Assembly (NCBI RefSeq): GCF_016808335.1 | Contig: NC_053150.1 | Coordinates: 29,902,030 to 29,966,029 of the forward strand | DNA length: 64,000 nucleotides | Reading direction: 5' to 3' | DNA from: Panicum virgatum | Taxonomy: Eukaryota; Streptophyta; Magnoliopsida; Poales; Poaceae | The notes under the pieces: model-generated | Told to the model about the DNA's origin: nothing | The model's database searches: none | What the model saw: only the letters and a program-made list of their open reading frames with translations | Part shown: positions 10,392 through 21,454 of the stretch, in pieces | Layout: each line of letters opens with the position of its first letter | Position numbering within the stretch: position 1 is the stretch's first letter | Program-made: the position numbers and the translations under genes

Positions 10392-10960
10392 GAGTGGTAT
10401 CAGAGCCATATCGACTGTAGGACGAAGCCTAGATAGAACTGGTTGAGTTTTAGGACTTCTTCTCACCAATCCTTGCCTGCTGAAACTATTTTACTATTAT
10501 ACCCCTTGACTTCTATGGCCTTTTACCTTTCTTGCCTTGATTTCTCTCTCTGAAGAATAGTTTTCGTAGACTTTGGCCTGAATCAGTCATCTAACCACCA
10601 TGAGTTAGCTAGGTGACCTTTTATAATAATACGATAGCACGTTCTGCGACGCGTTGTGTTAGTCGAGTCGTATGTTAAACTCGGCTAAGTCGTGAAAATT
10701 GTCTGCTTGTTATTATGCTACATGTTTGATTTGGATTTTTGACTGATTGCATAGCTTAGCAGTTTAAATTTGTTCAAAGAAAATCACTCAGATGTTAAAG
10801 TTAACTAATTAATAAAATGAGTTAGATCGTTGGGGGTAAAACAGTCAACTCTATCCTGTCTACTTTATCATGGCTGAGTCTTTTTCCGCAAAGAGTTATC
10901 ATATCCATCAGAGTTTATTCCTGCAATATCCTTAATCGTGAAATCTTTTGTTCAAATCAG
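10392..10960 (+). other. 5' untranslated leader of element B
   Basis: From the LTR end to the gag ATG. It holds the PBS and then AT-rich non-coding DNA with no long ORF. It ends in a CTTTTGTTCAAATCAG tract that touches the gag ATG and reads like a 3' splice site. Confidence 0.8.
10395..10407 (+). other. Primer binding site of element B (tRNA-iMet type)
   Basis: TGGTATCAGAGCC three bases after the LTR end. This is the standard complement of the initiator tRNA-Met 3' end used by most plant Ty3 elements to prime minus-strand synthesis. Confidence 0.92.
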
Positions 10961-13900
10961 ATGGTGAACACCAGGAGCACCGGTTCCGGTTCTGGCCAGT
11001 AGCAGGGTCAGAACAACCAGGGTACTGGGATCCCGATGCCTCCGCCCTTGACTCCGGAGCAGTACTTCCAGCTCCAGATGCAGATGATGGCTACCCTGAA
11101 CAACACTGTTCAGGCTCTTCAGCACGCTCACACTCAGCCTCCGCCTCCTCCACCGCCGCAGCCTCGCGACAGGCGTGCTGAGTTTCTGAGGGGTCACCCG
11201 CCGACGTTCTCTCACACGTCCGACCCTCTTCAGGCTGACGACTGGCTCCGTGCAGTGGAGCGTCAGCTGGACATCGCCCAGTGCGATGACCGTGAGCGCG
11301 TCTTGTACGCAGCAGGACAGCTGCGAGGGGCAGCTTTGGACTGGTGGGAGTCCCACCCAGTTCACGACCGCGAGACTCTCACCTGGCTCCAGTTCAGGGA
11401 GCGTTTCCGCAGCCACAACGTCCCCGCGGGCGTTATGAAGATGAAGCAGAAGGAGTTCCTTGCACTGAAGCGGGTAATCTTAAATATAATCATTCAGCGG
11501 TTTCTTTTGAGCTAATGCCCCTTGTTCTATCCTTATGAATCTTGAGTTAATCTTCCGATATCTATCTGTCTTTGTGAATTCAGGGGACTATGTCGGTCAC
11601 GGAGTATCGTGATCGCTTTCTTCAGCTGGCACGCTACGCCCCTGCCGAGGTTGCGGATGACCGCAAGAAGCAGGAGCACTTCATGGAGGGTCTTGAGGAC
11701 TACCTCCAGTACGCGCTGCTCAACCTCCGCTTCGACGACTTCAACCATCTGGTTGACAGTGCGCTCAACACTGAGCGCAAGCACTTGGAGATGGAGGACA
11801 AGAAGAGGAAGGTTGTCCCCGTTGCTTCCGGCAGCAACACTCGTCCTCGACTCCAGCAGCCCCAGCAGTACCAGCCTCAGTACCGGCCTCCTCAGCAGTA
11901 CCAGCAGAGGCCACCGCAGCAGTACCCGCCTCGACAGCAGCAGCAGGCAGGTCAGGGCCCGAGGTTACCGGCACCTCCGGCTCGTGCTCCACCGGCTCCA
12001 CCGGCACCGCAGGCTCCACGTCCGGTAGCTCCTACCGGACAGCAGGCTCAGGGACCTCCTCGCACCTGCTTTCACTGCGGCCAGCCGGGGCACTACGCCA
12101 ACGCTTGCCCCCGGAAGGCGCAGGCGGGACAGCAGGGGCGCCCAGCTCAGCCCAGGGCGCCAGCACAGGGCAGGGTGAACCACGTGACGGCCGAGTCAGC
12201 GGCCGAGGCTCCCAACGTGGTTATTGGTACGTTCATGGTTAATTCATATCCAGCTACAGTGCTTTTTGATACTGGTGCTACGCATTCCTTCATTACTCAG
12301 TCTTTTGTCGAGCATCATGGTATTCATACTAGCACATTAAAGAGGTGCCTGTTAGTATCTTCACCGGGAGGACAGTTGAGGTCTCACACTTACTGCCCGA
12401 GAGTCAGTGTTTCTTTGAGGGGAGTAGAGTTCTGTACTGATCTGATGGTGCTAGACACCAAGGGCATTGATGTCATTCTGGGAATGGAGACTCTGGCCAA
12501 ATGGGGAGTTCGGATAGATTGTGCTCAGAGGGCAGTCTTGTTATCAGCTTCCAGTGGCCAAGAGGTTGTTATCAGTGCAGTAGAGCCTTCCGGATTTCTT
12601 CATCAGATGGAGGCTAGACCCACGGACGGTATTCGCGTGGTGTCTGAATTCCCGGATGTCTTTCCGGATGATTTGCCAGGTATGCCGCCTGAACGCGCCA
12701 TTGAGTTTTGTATTGATCTCTTGCCTGGCACAGCTCCTATTGCAAAGCGGCCATACCGTATGGCACCTATAGAGCATGAAGAAGTCAAGAAGACTATTGA
12801 TGAGTTGCTAGCCAAGGGCTATATCCGTCGCAGCTTCTCTCCTTGGGCTTTTCCATTATTGCTGGTAGATAAGAAGGATGGCTCGAAGAGGATGTGTGTC
12901 GATTATCGGGAGCTGAATGCAGTTACTATCAAGAACAAGCATCCACTGCCCCGTATTGAGGATCTCTTCGATCTGCTTCGAGGTGCTCGTATATTCTCGA
13001 AGATTGATCTTCGTTCGGGATACTTTCAGCTGAGGATCCGTCCTGGGGATATTCCGAAGACGGCATTCACCTGCAAGTACGGGCTATATGAGTATACAGT
13101 CATGTCCTTCGGCTTGACTAATGCCCCGGCTTTCTTCATGCATCTGATGAACATGGTTTTCATGGACTATCTGGATGTCTTCGTGGTGATTTTCATTGAT
13201 GATATCCTGATCTTTTCCAAGACAGAAGAAGAGCATGAGGAGCACCTGAGACTCGTATTGCAGAGATTGAGAGAGCATCAGCTGTATGCCAAGTTCAGCA
13301 AGTGTGAGTTCTGGATTGACGAGGTTCCATTCCTCGGTCATGTTATCTCTCAGGGAGGCATTGCTGTTGATCCAAGCAAGGTGAAGGATGTGCTTGAGTG
13401 GGAGACACCGCAGACAGTGAAGGAAGTCAGGTCTTTCTTGGGCTTAGCAGGATATTATCGGAGGTTCATTGAGAATTTCTCCAAGATCACGAAGCCTTTG
13501 ACTTCTTTGCTAGAGAAGAATGTGGCTTTTGTATGGACTGATGAGCGTCAGATGGCCTTTGATGAGCTGAAGAAAAGGTTGACTACGGCGCCAGTCCTGA
13601 CTCTGCCAGACCAGACGAAGAGGTTCACGGTATATTGTGATGCTTCGAAGGATGGTCTTGGGTGTGTTCTGATGCAGGAGGGCAGAGTGATAGCTTATGC
13701 TTCACGGCAGTTACGCCGGCATGAGCTGAACTATCCTACTCATGATCTTGAGTTAGCCGCAGTTGTGCATGCTCTGAAGATTTGGAGGCATTACTTGTAT
13801 GGGCAGCGGTGTGATATCTACACTGATCACAAGAGCCTCAAGTACATTTTCACGCAGAATGAGCTGAACATGCGGCAGAGAAGATGGCTAGAGTTAGTCA

Positions 13901-15531
13901 AGGACTATGACCTGGAGATTCACTATCATCCGAGCAAGGCCAATGTTGTAGCAGATGCTCTGAGCAGAAGAAGTTATGTCAACATGGCCGTGGCTTTCCA
14001 GATGCCTCCAGAGTTATGCGAGGAGTTCGAGTAGTTGAGTCTGGGTTTCTTGCATCATACCTCCAGTGCAGCATTTGAGGCAGTACCGACTCTAGAGTCA
14101 GAGATCAGGCAGCATCAGAAAGATGATGAGAAGCTGCAGGAAATTCGTGAGTTGCTCAAGAAGGGCAAGGCTCCTCATTTCAGAGAGGATGATCAGGGTA
14201 CCTTGTGGTACAAGAACCGGATCTGTGTGCCAGATGTGAAGGATCTTCGGAAGTTGATTCTGAGTGAGGCCCATGATACAGCTTACTCTATTCATCCGGG
14301 CAGCACGAAGATGTACTATGATCTGAAGGAACGTTTCTGGTGGTATGGGATGAAGCGTTCAGTGGCAGAGTACGTGGCTATTTGTGACACCTGTCAGCGT
14401 GTCAAGGCTGAGCATCAGAGGCCAGCAGGTCTATTACAGCCTTTGAAGATTCCAGAGTGGAAATGGGAGGAAATCACTATGGACTTCATTGTTGGATTGC
14501 CTCGTACTCAGAAAGGGTACAACTCCATTTGGGTAGTAGTGGATCGTCTGACGAAGGTTGCTCACTTCATACCAGTGAACACTACTTACTCCGGTGCCAG
14601 ACTTGCGGAGTTGTACATCTCTCGGATTGTCTGCTTGCATGGTGTGCCCAAGAAGATTATATCTGACAGAGGGTCTCAGTTCACTTCTCGTTTCTGGGAG
14701 CAGCTCCATGATTCGTTGGATACGAAGCTGCGTTTCAGTACGGCTTATCACCCTCAGACAGATGGGCAGACAGAGAGAACCAACCAAGTGTTGGAGGATA
14801 TGCTGAGAGCTTGTGCTATTCAGTATGGTACTAGTTGGGATAAGTGCCTGTCATTTGCTGAGTTCTCATATAACAACAGCTATCAGGCCAGTCTAAAGAA
14901 GTCCCCATTCGAGGCATTGTATGGCAGAAAGTGCAGGACTCCTCTCTATTGGGATCAGATTGGTGAAAAGCAGCTCTTTGGCCCTGAGATCATAGATGAT
15001 GCAGAGCAGATGGTTCAGGCTGTGCGAGAAAATCTGAGGATTGCACAGAGCAGACAGAAGAGCTATGCTGATGGCAAACGGAGAGATCTGACTTTCAGTG
15101 TTGGTGATTATGTATACCTGAAGGTGTCTCCGATGAGAGGAATCCGCAGATTTAATGTCAAAGGGAAGTTAGCACCTCGTTATGTGGGGCCATTCAAGGT
15201 GCTAGAGCGGAAAGGCGAAGTTGCTTATCGCCTGGAGTTACCTCTCAGCCTCTCAGGAGTTCATGATGTCTTCCATATATCTCAGCTGAAGAGATGTCTG
15301 CGAGTACCCGAGGAGCAGGCACCACTGGATGGAGTCGATGTGCAGGAAGATCTGACTTATACCGAGCATCCGGTGAAGATTCTGGAGGCATCAGAGAGGG
15401 TTACTCGGAACAAGCGCATCAAGATGTGCAGAGTTCAGTGGAGTCACCACAGTGAAGCTGAGGCTACTTGGGAGCGAGAAGATGAGCTGAAGAAGACATA
15501 TCCAGATCTCTTTGCTAGCCAGCCCAGCTAA
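10961..15531 (+). pseudogene. gag-pol: Element B gag-pol polyprotein with one intron and two nonsense codons
   Basis: Exon 1 is 10961-11473 (171 codons), intron 11474-11583, exon 2 11584-15531; about 1486 codons in one frame. Order: gag core (DWWESHP region), Pro/Gln-rich linker, CCHC knuckle [15 protein letters not shown] at 12067, protease FDTGATHSF near 12265, RT with FIDD near 13193-13204, RNase H starting [10 protein letters not shown] near 13634, integrase HHCC finger (about 14270-14410), DDE stretches [15 protein letters not shown] and the QVLED region, then a chromodomain-like end [15 protein letters not shown] at 11000 (codon 14) and 14032 each replace a CAG seen in element C. All catalytic motifs look intact. 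The start is chosen because ATGGTGAACACC is shared by A, B and C. Confidence 0.93.
11474..11583 (+). other. gag intron of element B
   Basis: 110 bp, GG|GTAATC donor and TTTGTGAATTCAG|GGGACT acceptor, phase 0. Removing it joins ALKR to GTMSVTEY, which matches the uninterrupted [13 protein letters not shown] of element E. Without removal the frame stops at 11513-11515. Confidence 0.85.
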
Positions 15532-15549
15532 ATCTCGGGGACGAGATTT
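15530..15549 (+). other. Hairpin before the PPT of element B
   Basis: AAATCTCG-GGGA-CGAGATTT, an 8-bp perfect stem overlapping the pol stop codon and ending five bases before the PPT. The same hairpin occurs in A, C and E. Confidence 0.8.
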
Positions 15550-15553
15550 CTTT

Positions 15554-15567
15554 AAGGGGGTAGGGTC
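15554..15567 (+). other. Polypurine tract of element B
   Basis: AAGGGGGTAGGGTC immediately before the 3' LTR, the expected place for the plus-strand primer. Confidence 0.88.
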
Positions 15568-18500
15568 TGTAACACCCTAATTTAAATTTCAGCATTTATT
15601 AATAAATTTAATTGGCTTTATTTAATTTTCTAAGGTTTATTGTGTTTAGCTGGCATTTAATTCAATTTTGTTCTTTAAGTAATTAAAATTTATCATAGGT
15701 TTAAATTTTGTGTTGCATTCATGCTGGTGCATACTTTTGTTTGATTGTGGTTTGAATTCAAATTCATATTTGAATTCAAACTTGTTTGAATTAGATATAG
15801 AAGAAGAAAAAGGGAAGGAAGCCCAAAACCCAGGAAAACCCCAGCCCAACCCGAAGCCAAACTCAACCCAGCCCAACCCGAAGCCAAACTCAACCCAGCC
15901 CGGCCCGTTTTTTTTTTCCTTTCCTCCCCGGGCCCGCTCGCGAGCAGCCCAACCCGCTCCCACGCCAAAACCCGCACCGGCCCAGCCTCTCTCCTCGCGG
16001 CCCATCCCTCACCCCGCGTCGCGCCCCGACCTGCCCCGCACGCTGCTCGGCCCAGCTCATGCGCCCGAGCCCAGCAACCGCGCGCGCCGCGTCCGTCTCG
16101 CTGACACAGTGGCCCTACCGGTCAGCCCCGTCTCCTTCCTCCCGCATCTCCCGTGCGCCCGTCACGCCGAGATCCCCGGCGGGCGTTCCCTCTGGGGCAC
16201 GCATGCCCAGGATTGCCGCCGCAGCCCTATAAAAGGATCCCCAGCCTCACCCACGCTCCTCCTCCCATCCGCCGCCGCCGCCCGAACCCTAGCGCCTCGC
16301 CCCGCCTCGCCTCCGCTCGGAGCAGAGCCCCCTGCGTCGCCGGTGAGTCTGTTTCCGGCAATTGTTCACCACCCTTGACCCGTGGGCCCCATTGATCTCC
16401 GATCCTTGTTAGCAGCTTGTTCGCACACCTTCTTGACGGATCCAGGCGCCAGGAGGACCTCCGCTGCACCCCGTCCGCAAGCACGGCCTCTGCTCCGTCG
16501 CCAGCCGCCGTCGTCGACCCTCTACACTGCGATTCCTTCCACCCTGCACCCTCAGTAAGCCACGCCCAGTCGGTTCTATCTTTTGGCGTTAGTTTTTGGT
16601 GATTCGTAGCCCTAGCGCCCCCCAGAACCCTGTTCGCCGGCGATGCTCTGCTATGCCCGCCCGCCGTCGCTGGTGCGCGCTCCGCCCCGAACTTTCCCGT
16701 GCCTCTCTAGAGCCACCAGTGGTTTACGCACTCCGCGCTCGTCCTTTTGCACCAATCCCCAGGCCAAAAGACCCCCTGTAGCACCAGATGGATGAACTCC
16801 GGCGAGTTCCTGAGCCGCGCCGCCGCGGGGGGGGGGGGGCTCAAGTCCGGCGATAGCGCCGCCGACCCGCACTCCATTGAACCTGGGCCGTCGGATCCAC
16901 AACCAATGCACGAGATTAGATCGCGGCCATACTTGTTCTGAGCCGTCGGATCTAGATCCAAGCGCCCTGAAACAAAGATAACGGTTCGCCCTGGCGTTTT
17001 TGCTAAAGAGACCCTGGGGTCTTTCAGATTCAACCCGCAGTCCTAGCACGTTGAAAATAATTATGTCCAGGTCCAGTTTTTAACACTTTAGCCCCTGAGC
17101 TTTGTAGTTTTAGAACCCGCTGTCCAGCCCTGTTTCTTTTGTAAGTTAGACCCTGAAGCTTTAGTTTAATTACGTTTTAGCCCTCGGTTTTTGCAGAAAA
17201 CCCCCTGGAACTTCAGTTTTCTTACAAATAAGCCCCTAGACCTTGTTTTAGGCCTAGTTTATGCGTTTTAGCTCCGTTTTTAGCGTTCTTTATATCCACG
17301 CGATCGTTGTAACGTGTAGAATAGTTCTAGAATAGTTTTGTGCGCTGTTTTCATGTATTGTTGTACTGTTTCTTAGTTTTTGTCAGTGGTTGCTTGTATG
17401 CTTATTATTGTGCATTGTTTTGGCCATGTGTTCGTGAGTAGACGTTGATCCATCTGAGGAGCCCCAGTACCAGTACCCGGAGCAGCCGTCTTCCGAGCAC
17501 TTTGAGCAGCAGCCAGAGCAGTACGAGGAAGGCAAGTATAACATGAACAACCCATCACTTTTAAATACAATTTCATACTGCATTTTAACACTGTATGCCT
17601 TTAAGGATTTCCTAGCCAGTTTATATCCTTTATATATGCCTTTGGGTTGCATTTTGGTTAGTTGTGCTAGGTTGCTGCGCTATAACACACTTTGGTCCTT
17701 TTTAATTAATTTGATTAATGGTTTACTTGAACTTAATTCTGAGAGTGGCCCTCTGTGTGGATGAGTGGCTCACGTCTCGTTAAAAGATGTTTTTGTAGAA
17801 ACATGGTTTAGGGGGCCAGCATGGTGCTTAGTGCTTGGTTGGCCACTCTCCATAAGGACCGGTTCATAGAGCGACAACCTGGGACAACAGCGCTACCACA
17901 AGGCTAGAATGGGATAGACTTGGCGTAATAATTAGATCTTTTTGGTTTGGAGTAACTTACCTGCGGGGCAAGAGTAGTAAGCTTCAATGGTCCCTGCTCC
18001 TCCGGCTTGGTCTGTGCTTGGATTGCGCTCCTGTGCTTGTACCCCCGGAGGTGGGCCCCATCGTCGCCGACCTAACTCTCGCGATTATGCCTTACCAACG
18101 AGATTCTTTTTAAAGGCCTCGTAGTGAGTCGCTAGTCATCTCACCTAAGGAAGTGTGATGAACAACTGGCATAGCTCACGACTTGTGGGTAAAGATGTGC
18201 AACCTTTGCAGAGTGTAAAACTGGTATACTAGCCGTGCTCACGGTTATGAGCGGCCCAGATCCTCCTTTTGATTAGTGAAGTTATCTCCTTCCGACGAGG
18301 GAGGTGCTTCTCGGGGTTACCTTGGTGGTTTGGTTTCGGTTTGGTTCTCAGTAGTTTCATAATTAATTCTGATTAATTACTATGCAATTGGGTTAATGGT
18401 AATTCATCAACTCGTAGTAAATAGCTTCAATAAAAATTGGCCAACACTTAAAAGCTAATGCAGTTGAGTCAGCCAGCCTAGAGCCTCATAGTTTGTGTTA

Positions 18501-18893
18501 TACTTGTTGAGTACAAGTTGTGTACTCACTCTTGCCTCTTCTCTACTTTTTTCCTCTTGGCTACGCTACTGCTGCTCAGTTCCTGCCGACTCGAGGGAGT
18601 TCGTCCAGCGCTACCAGGACTACGAGGACTTCTAGGTGCTTCGTCTCCCAGTCGACGTCCCTGTGGCGCCCTACTTCAGCTTCGGAGAGCTTTTATCGTA
18701 TTATGTACTTCGCTTCCGCTGTATCAGACATTTTGTCATTATTGTAATGAATAACATTCGTATTCGCTTTATTATGTCTTTTTACGTGATATGTGATATG
18801 ATATACTGTTCATTCTGTTGTATATACGTGTGACTTGATCCTGGCACGTATATGATTGCTCGGTTTATGTTCTTTTATAAACCGGGTGTTACA
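15568..18893 (+). repeat. Element B 3' LTR
   Basis: 3326 bp, collinear with 7071-10391. The main length change is a G run near 16827-16839 (13 G against 8 in the 5' LTR). Hairpin, 27-bp duplication, TATA box (16228) and the small ORF are all retained. Confidence 0.95.
17441..18635 (+). CDS. Candidate LTR small spliced ORF (element B 3' LTR)
   Basis: Exons 17441-17531 and 18580-18635, the same frame and splice signals as the 5' LTR copy, with no stop in either exon. In a genomic transcript starting in the 5' LTR this copy would be 3'-proximal if the polyadenylation site lies beyond it. The second exon matches the 5' LTR copy. Start codon unresolved as in the other B/C/D copies. Confidence 0.42.
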
Positions 18894-18898
18894 GGCAG

Positions 18899-19777
18899 GA
18901 GGGGTGGTGAGCTTCAATGGTCCCTGCGCTACGAGGCTTGGTCTGTGTTATCTTGTACCCCCTCGAGGTGGGCCCCATCGTTGCGGAGCCTGAATCCTTA
19001 GTGGTTACCCCTTACCAACGTGGTCCTTTGTAACGGCCTCGTAGTGAGTTTGCTAGTCATCTCACCTAAGGAAGTGTGATGAACAACTACCATAGCACAT
19101 GACTTGTGGGTAAAGATGTGCAACCTCTGCAGAGTGTAAAACTAGTATACTAGCCGTGCTCACGGTCATGAGCGGCCCAGGTCCTCCTTTTGATTAGTGG
19201 GGTTACGTTGGTGGTTTGGTTTGGTTCTCAGCAGTATCATAATTAATTTTGATTAATTATTATGTAACTGGGTTTATGGTAAATCATCAACTTGTAGTAA
19301 TTAGCTTTAACAAAACTTTGCCAAGACTTAAAAGCTAATGCAGTTGAGTCAGCCAACCTTAGAGCCTCATAGTTTGTGTTATACTTGTTGAGTACAAGTT
19401 GTTTACTCACACTTGCCTTCTCTACTCTTTTCCTCTTGTTCTTTTGGGGACACTCTACTGCTGCTCAGTTCCTACCGACGCGAGGGAGTTCACCCGGAGC
19501 TACCAGGAGTACGAGGACTTCTAGGCGTTCGTCTCCCAGTCGACGTCCCTGTGGTGCCCAGCTTCCAAGAGACTTCTCATATGTTTTATGCTTTCGCATA
19601 CTCTGTATCAGACATTTTGTCATTATTGTAATAAATAACATTCGTACTCGCTTTATTATTTCTTTTTACGTGATATGTGCTGTGATATACTATTCATTCT
19701 GTTGTATATACGTGTGACTTGATCCTGGCACGTATATGATTGCTCGGTTTATGTCCTTTTATAAACCGAGTGTTACA
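18899..19777 (+). repeat. Element A 5' LTR, second part
   Basis: Resumes after the second GGCAG and ends ACCGAGTGTTACA. It carries exon 2 of A's small ORF at 19469-19524 (acceptor CTGCTGCTCAG at 19458-19468; residues PTDAREF...YEDF then TAG), which is intact. It aligns with 42886-43757 of the 3' LTR. Confidence 0.92.
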
Positions 19778-19780
19778 GAG

Positions 19781-19792
19781 TGGTATCAGAGC
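19781..19792 (+). other. Primer binding site of element A
   Basis: TGGTATCAGAGC three bases after the LTR end, tRNA-Met type. The leader to the gag start at 20331 has no ORF of note. Confidence 0.9.
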
Positions 19793-20330
19793 TATATCGA
19801 CTGTAGGACGAAAGCCTAGATAGAACTGGTCGAGTTTTAGGTCTCTTCTCTCTAAGCCTTGTCTGTTGAAACTATTTTGCTATTATATTCCTTGAAATTC
19901 CAAGATTTTTACTCGCCTTGCCTTGATTTGTCTCTATAGAATTAGTTTCCGTAGATTTTGGCCAGAAGTAAGTCGACCGACCATCATAAGTGTAAGCTAA
20001 ATTACCCCTTTATAATAGTACGATAGCACGTTCTGCGACGCGTTGTGTTAGTCGAGTCATGTGTTGAACTCGGCTAAGTTGTGAAATTGTATGCTTGTTT
20101 GATTTGGATTTTTGGTTGATTGCATAGTTTTGTAGTTAAATTTGTTTAATGAAAATTAGTTTTAAGTTAAAGTTAATTAATTAATAAAATGAGTTAGATC
20201 GTTGGGGGTAAAATCGTCCACTCTATCCTATCTACTTTATCATGCCTAAGTCTTCCTTGCAGAAAGATATAATATCCATCTGAAATTATTTCTGCAATAT
20301 CTTTGCTCATACATCTTTTGTTCAAATCAG

Positions 20331-21454
20331 ATGGTGAACACCAGGAGCACCGGTTCTGATTCTGGCCAGCAGCAAGGCCAGAACAACCAGGGTACCGGGA
20401 TGCTGATGCCTCCACCCTTGACTCCGGAGCCGTTCTTCCAGCTCCAGATGCAGATGATGGCCACCCTGAACAACACTGTTCAGGCACTGCAGCAGGTCCA
20501 CGCTCAGCCGCCGCCATCGCCTCCACCACAGCAGCCCCGCGACAGGCGTGCGGAGTTTCTGAGGGGTCACCCGTCGACGTTCTCCCACACGTCTGACCCA
20601 CTTCAGGCAGATGACTAGCTCAGTGCAGTGGAGCGCCAGTTGGACATCGCCCAATGCGATGATCGGGAGCGTGTCTTGTACGCAGCAGGACAGCTGCGAG
20701 GGGCAGCTTTGGACTGGTGGGAGTCCCACAGAGTTCAGGACCGCGAGGCTTTCACCTGGATCCAGTTCCGAGAGCAGTTCCGCGGCCACAACGTCCCCGC
20801 GGGCGTTATGAAGACGAAGAAGAAGGAGTTCCTTGCGCTTAAGCAAGTAAACTCAGATATAATCTTTCAGCATTTCCTTTTGAGCTAGTATCCCGCTTGT
20901 TCTATCTTTCTGAAGCATGAGCTAATCATTCGTCATACATCTGTCCTTTTCACTTCAGGGAACTATGACGGTCACGGAGTATCGTGATCATTTCCTTCAG
21001 CTCTCGCGCTACACCCCTGCCGAGGTCGCGGATGACCGCGACAAGCAGGAGCACTTCATGGAGGGACTGGAGGACTACATCCAGTACGCGGTGCTCAACC
21101 TTCGCTTCGACGACTTCAACCATCTGGTTGACAGCGCGCTCAACACGGAGGGCAAGCACTAGGAGATGGAAGACAAGAAGAGAAAGATCATTCTCGTTGC
21201 TTCCGGCAGCAACACCCGTCCTCGCCTCCAGCCGCCCCAGCAGTACCAGCAGCAGCAGTACCGGCCTCCTCAGTAGTACCAGCAGAGGCCGCAGCAGTAC
21301 CCGCCTTGACAGCAGCAGCAGGCAGGCCCGGGTCCGAGGTTACCGGCACCTCCGGCTCGTGCTGCTCCACCAGCTCCGCCAGCACCGCAGGCTCCACGGC
21401 AGGCAGCTCCTCCTACCGAATAGCAGGCTCCAGCACCTCCTCGCGCATGCTATC
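20331..21454 (+). pseudogene. gag: Element A gag, 5' portion, heavily degraded
   Basis: Starts ATGGTGAACACC like B and C. Exon 1 is 20331-20846, intron 20847-20958, exon 2 from 20959. In-frame stops lie at 20616 (TGG to TAG relative to B), 21160, 21274, 21307 (CGA to TGA) and 21421. It is interrupted at 21454, in the middle of the zinc knuckle, by element C. The other half of the knuckle resumes at 36788, and across the junction the spacing C-X2-C-X4-H-X4-C is kept. Pseudogene without doubt. Confidence 0.9.
20847..20958 (+). other. gag intron of element A
   Basis: 112 bp, CAA|GTAAAC donor and CTTTTCACTTCAG|GGAACT acceptor, phase 0, at the same codon boundary as in B and C although much of the intron sequence has diverged. 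Confidence 0.8.

Larger units (their letters stand above)
7071..18893 (+). mobile_element. Element B: young, full-length Tekay-like chromovirus inside A's 5' LTR
   Basis: Flanked by GGCAG at 7066-7070 and 18894-18898. LTRs at 7071-10391 and 15568-18893 differ by about 20 substitutions by eye plus a G-run length change. That is under 1 percent, so the insertion is recent. Most differences are C/T or G/A transitions. PBS, PPT and all protein domains are present. Two Gln-to-TAG changes (11000 and 14032) break an otherwise continuous gag-pol. It is the most complete copy of the family here and the best reference for the others. Confidence 0.95.

Noticed and set aside
14035..15531. Separate integrase gene in B
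   Set aside because: It is in frame with the upstream pol and separated only by a TAG that is CAG in element C, so it is one polyprotein.
16827..16839. G-quadruplex candidate in the poly-G run
   Set aside because: A single variable homopolymer (8 G against 13 G between LTRs), more likely replication slippage or assembly noise.
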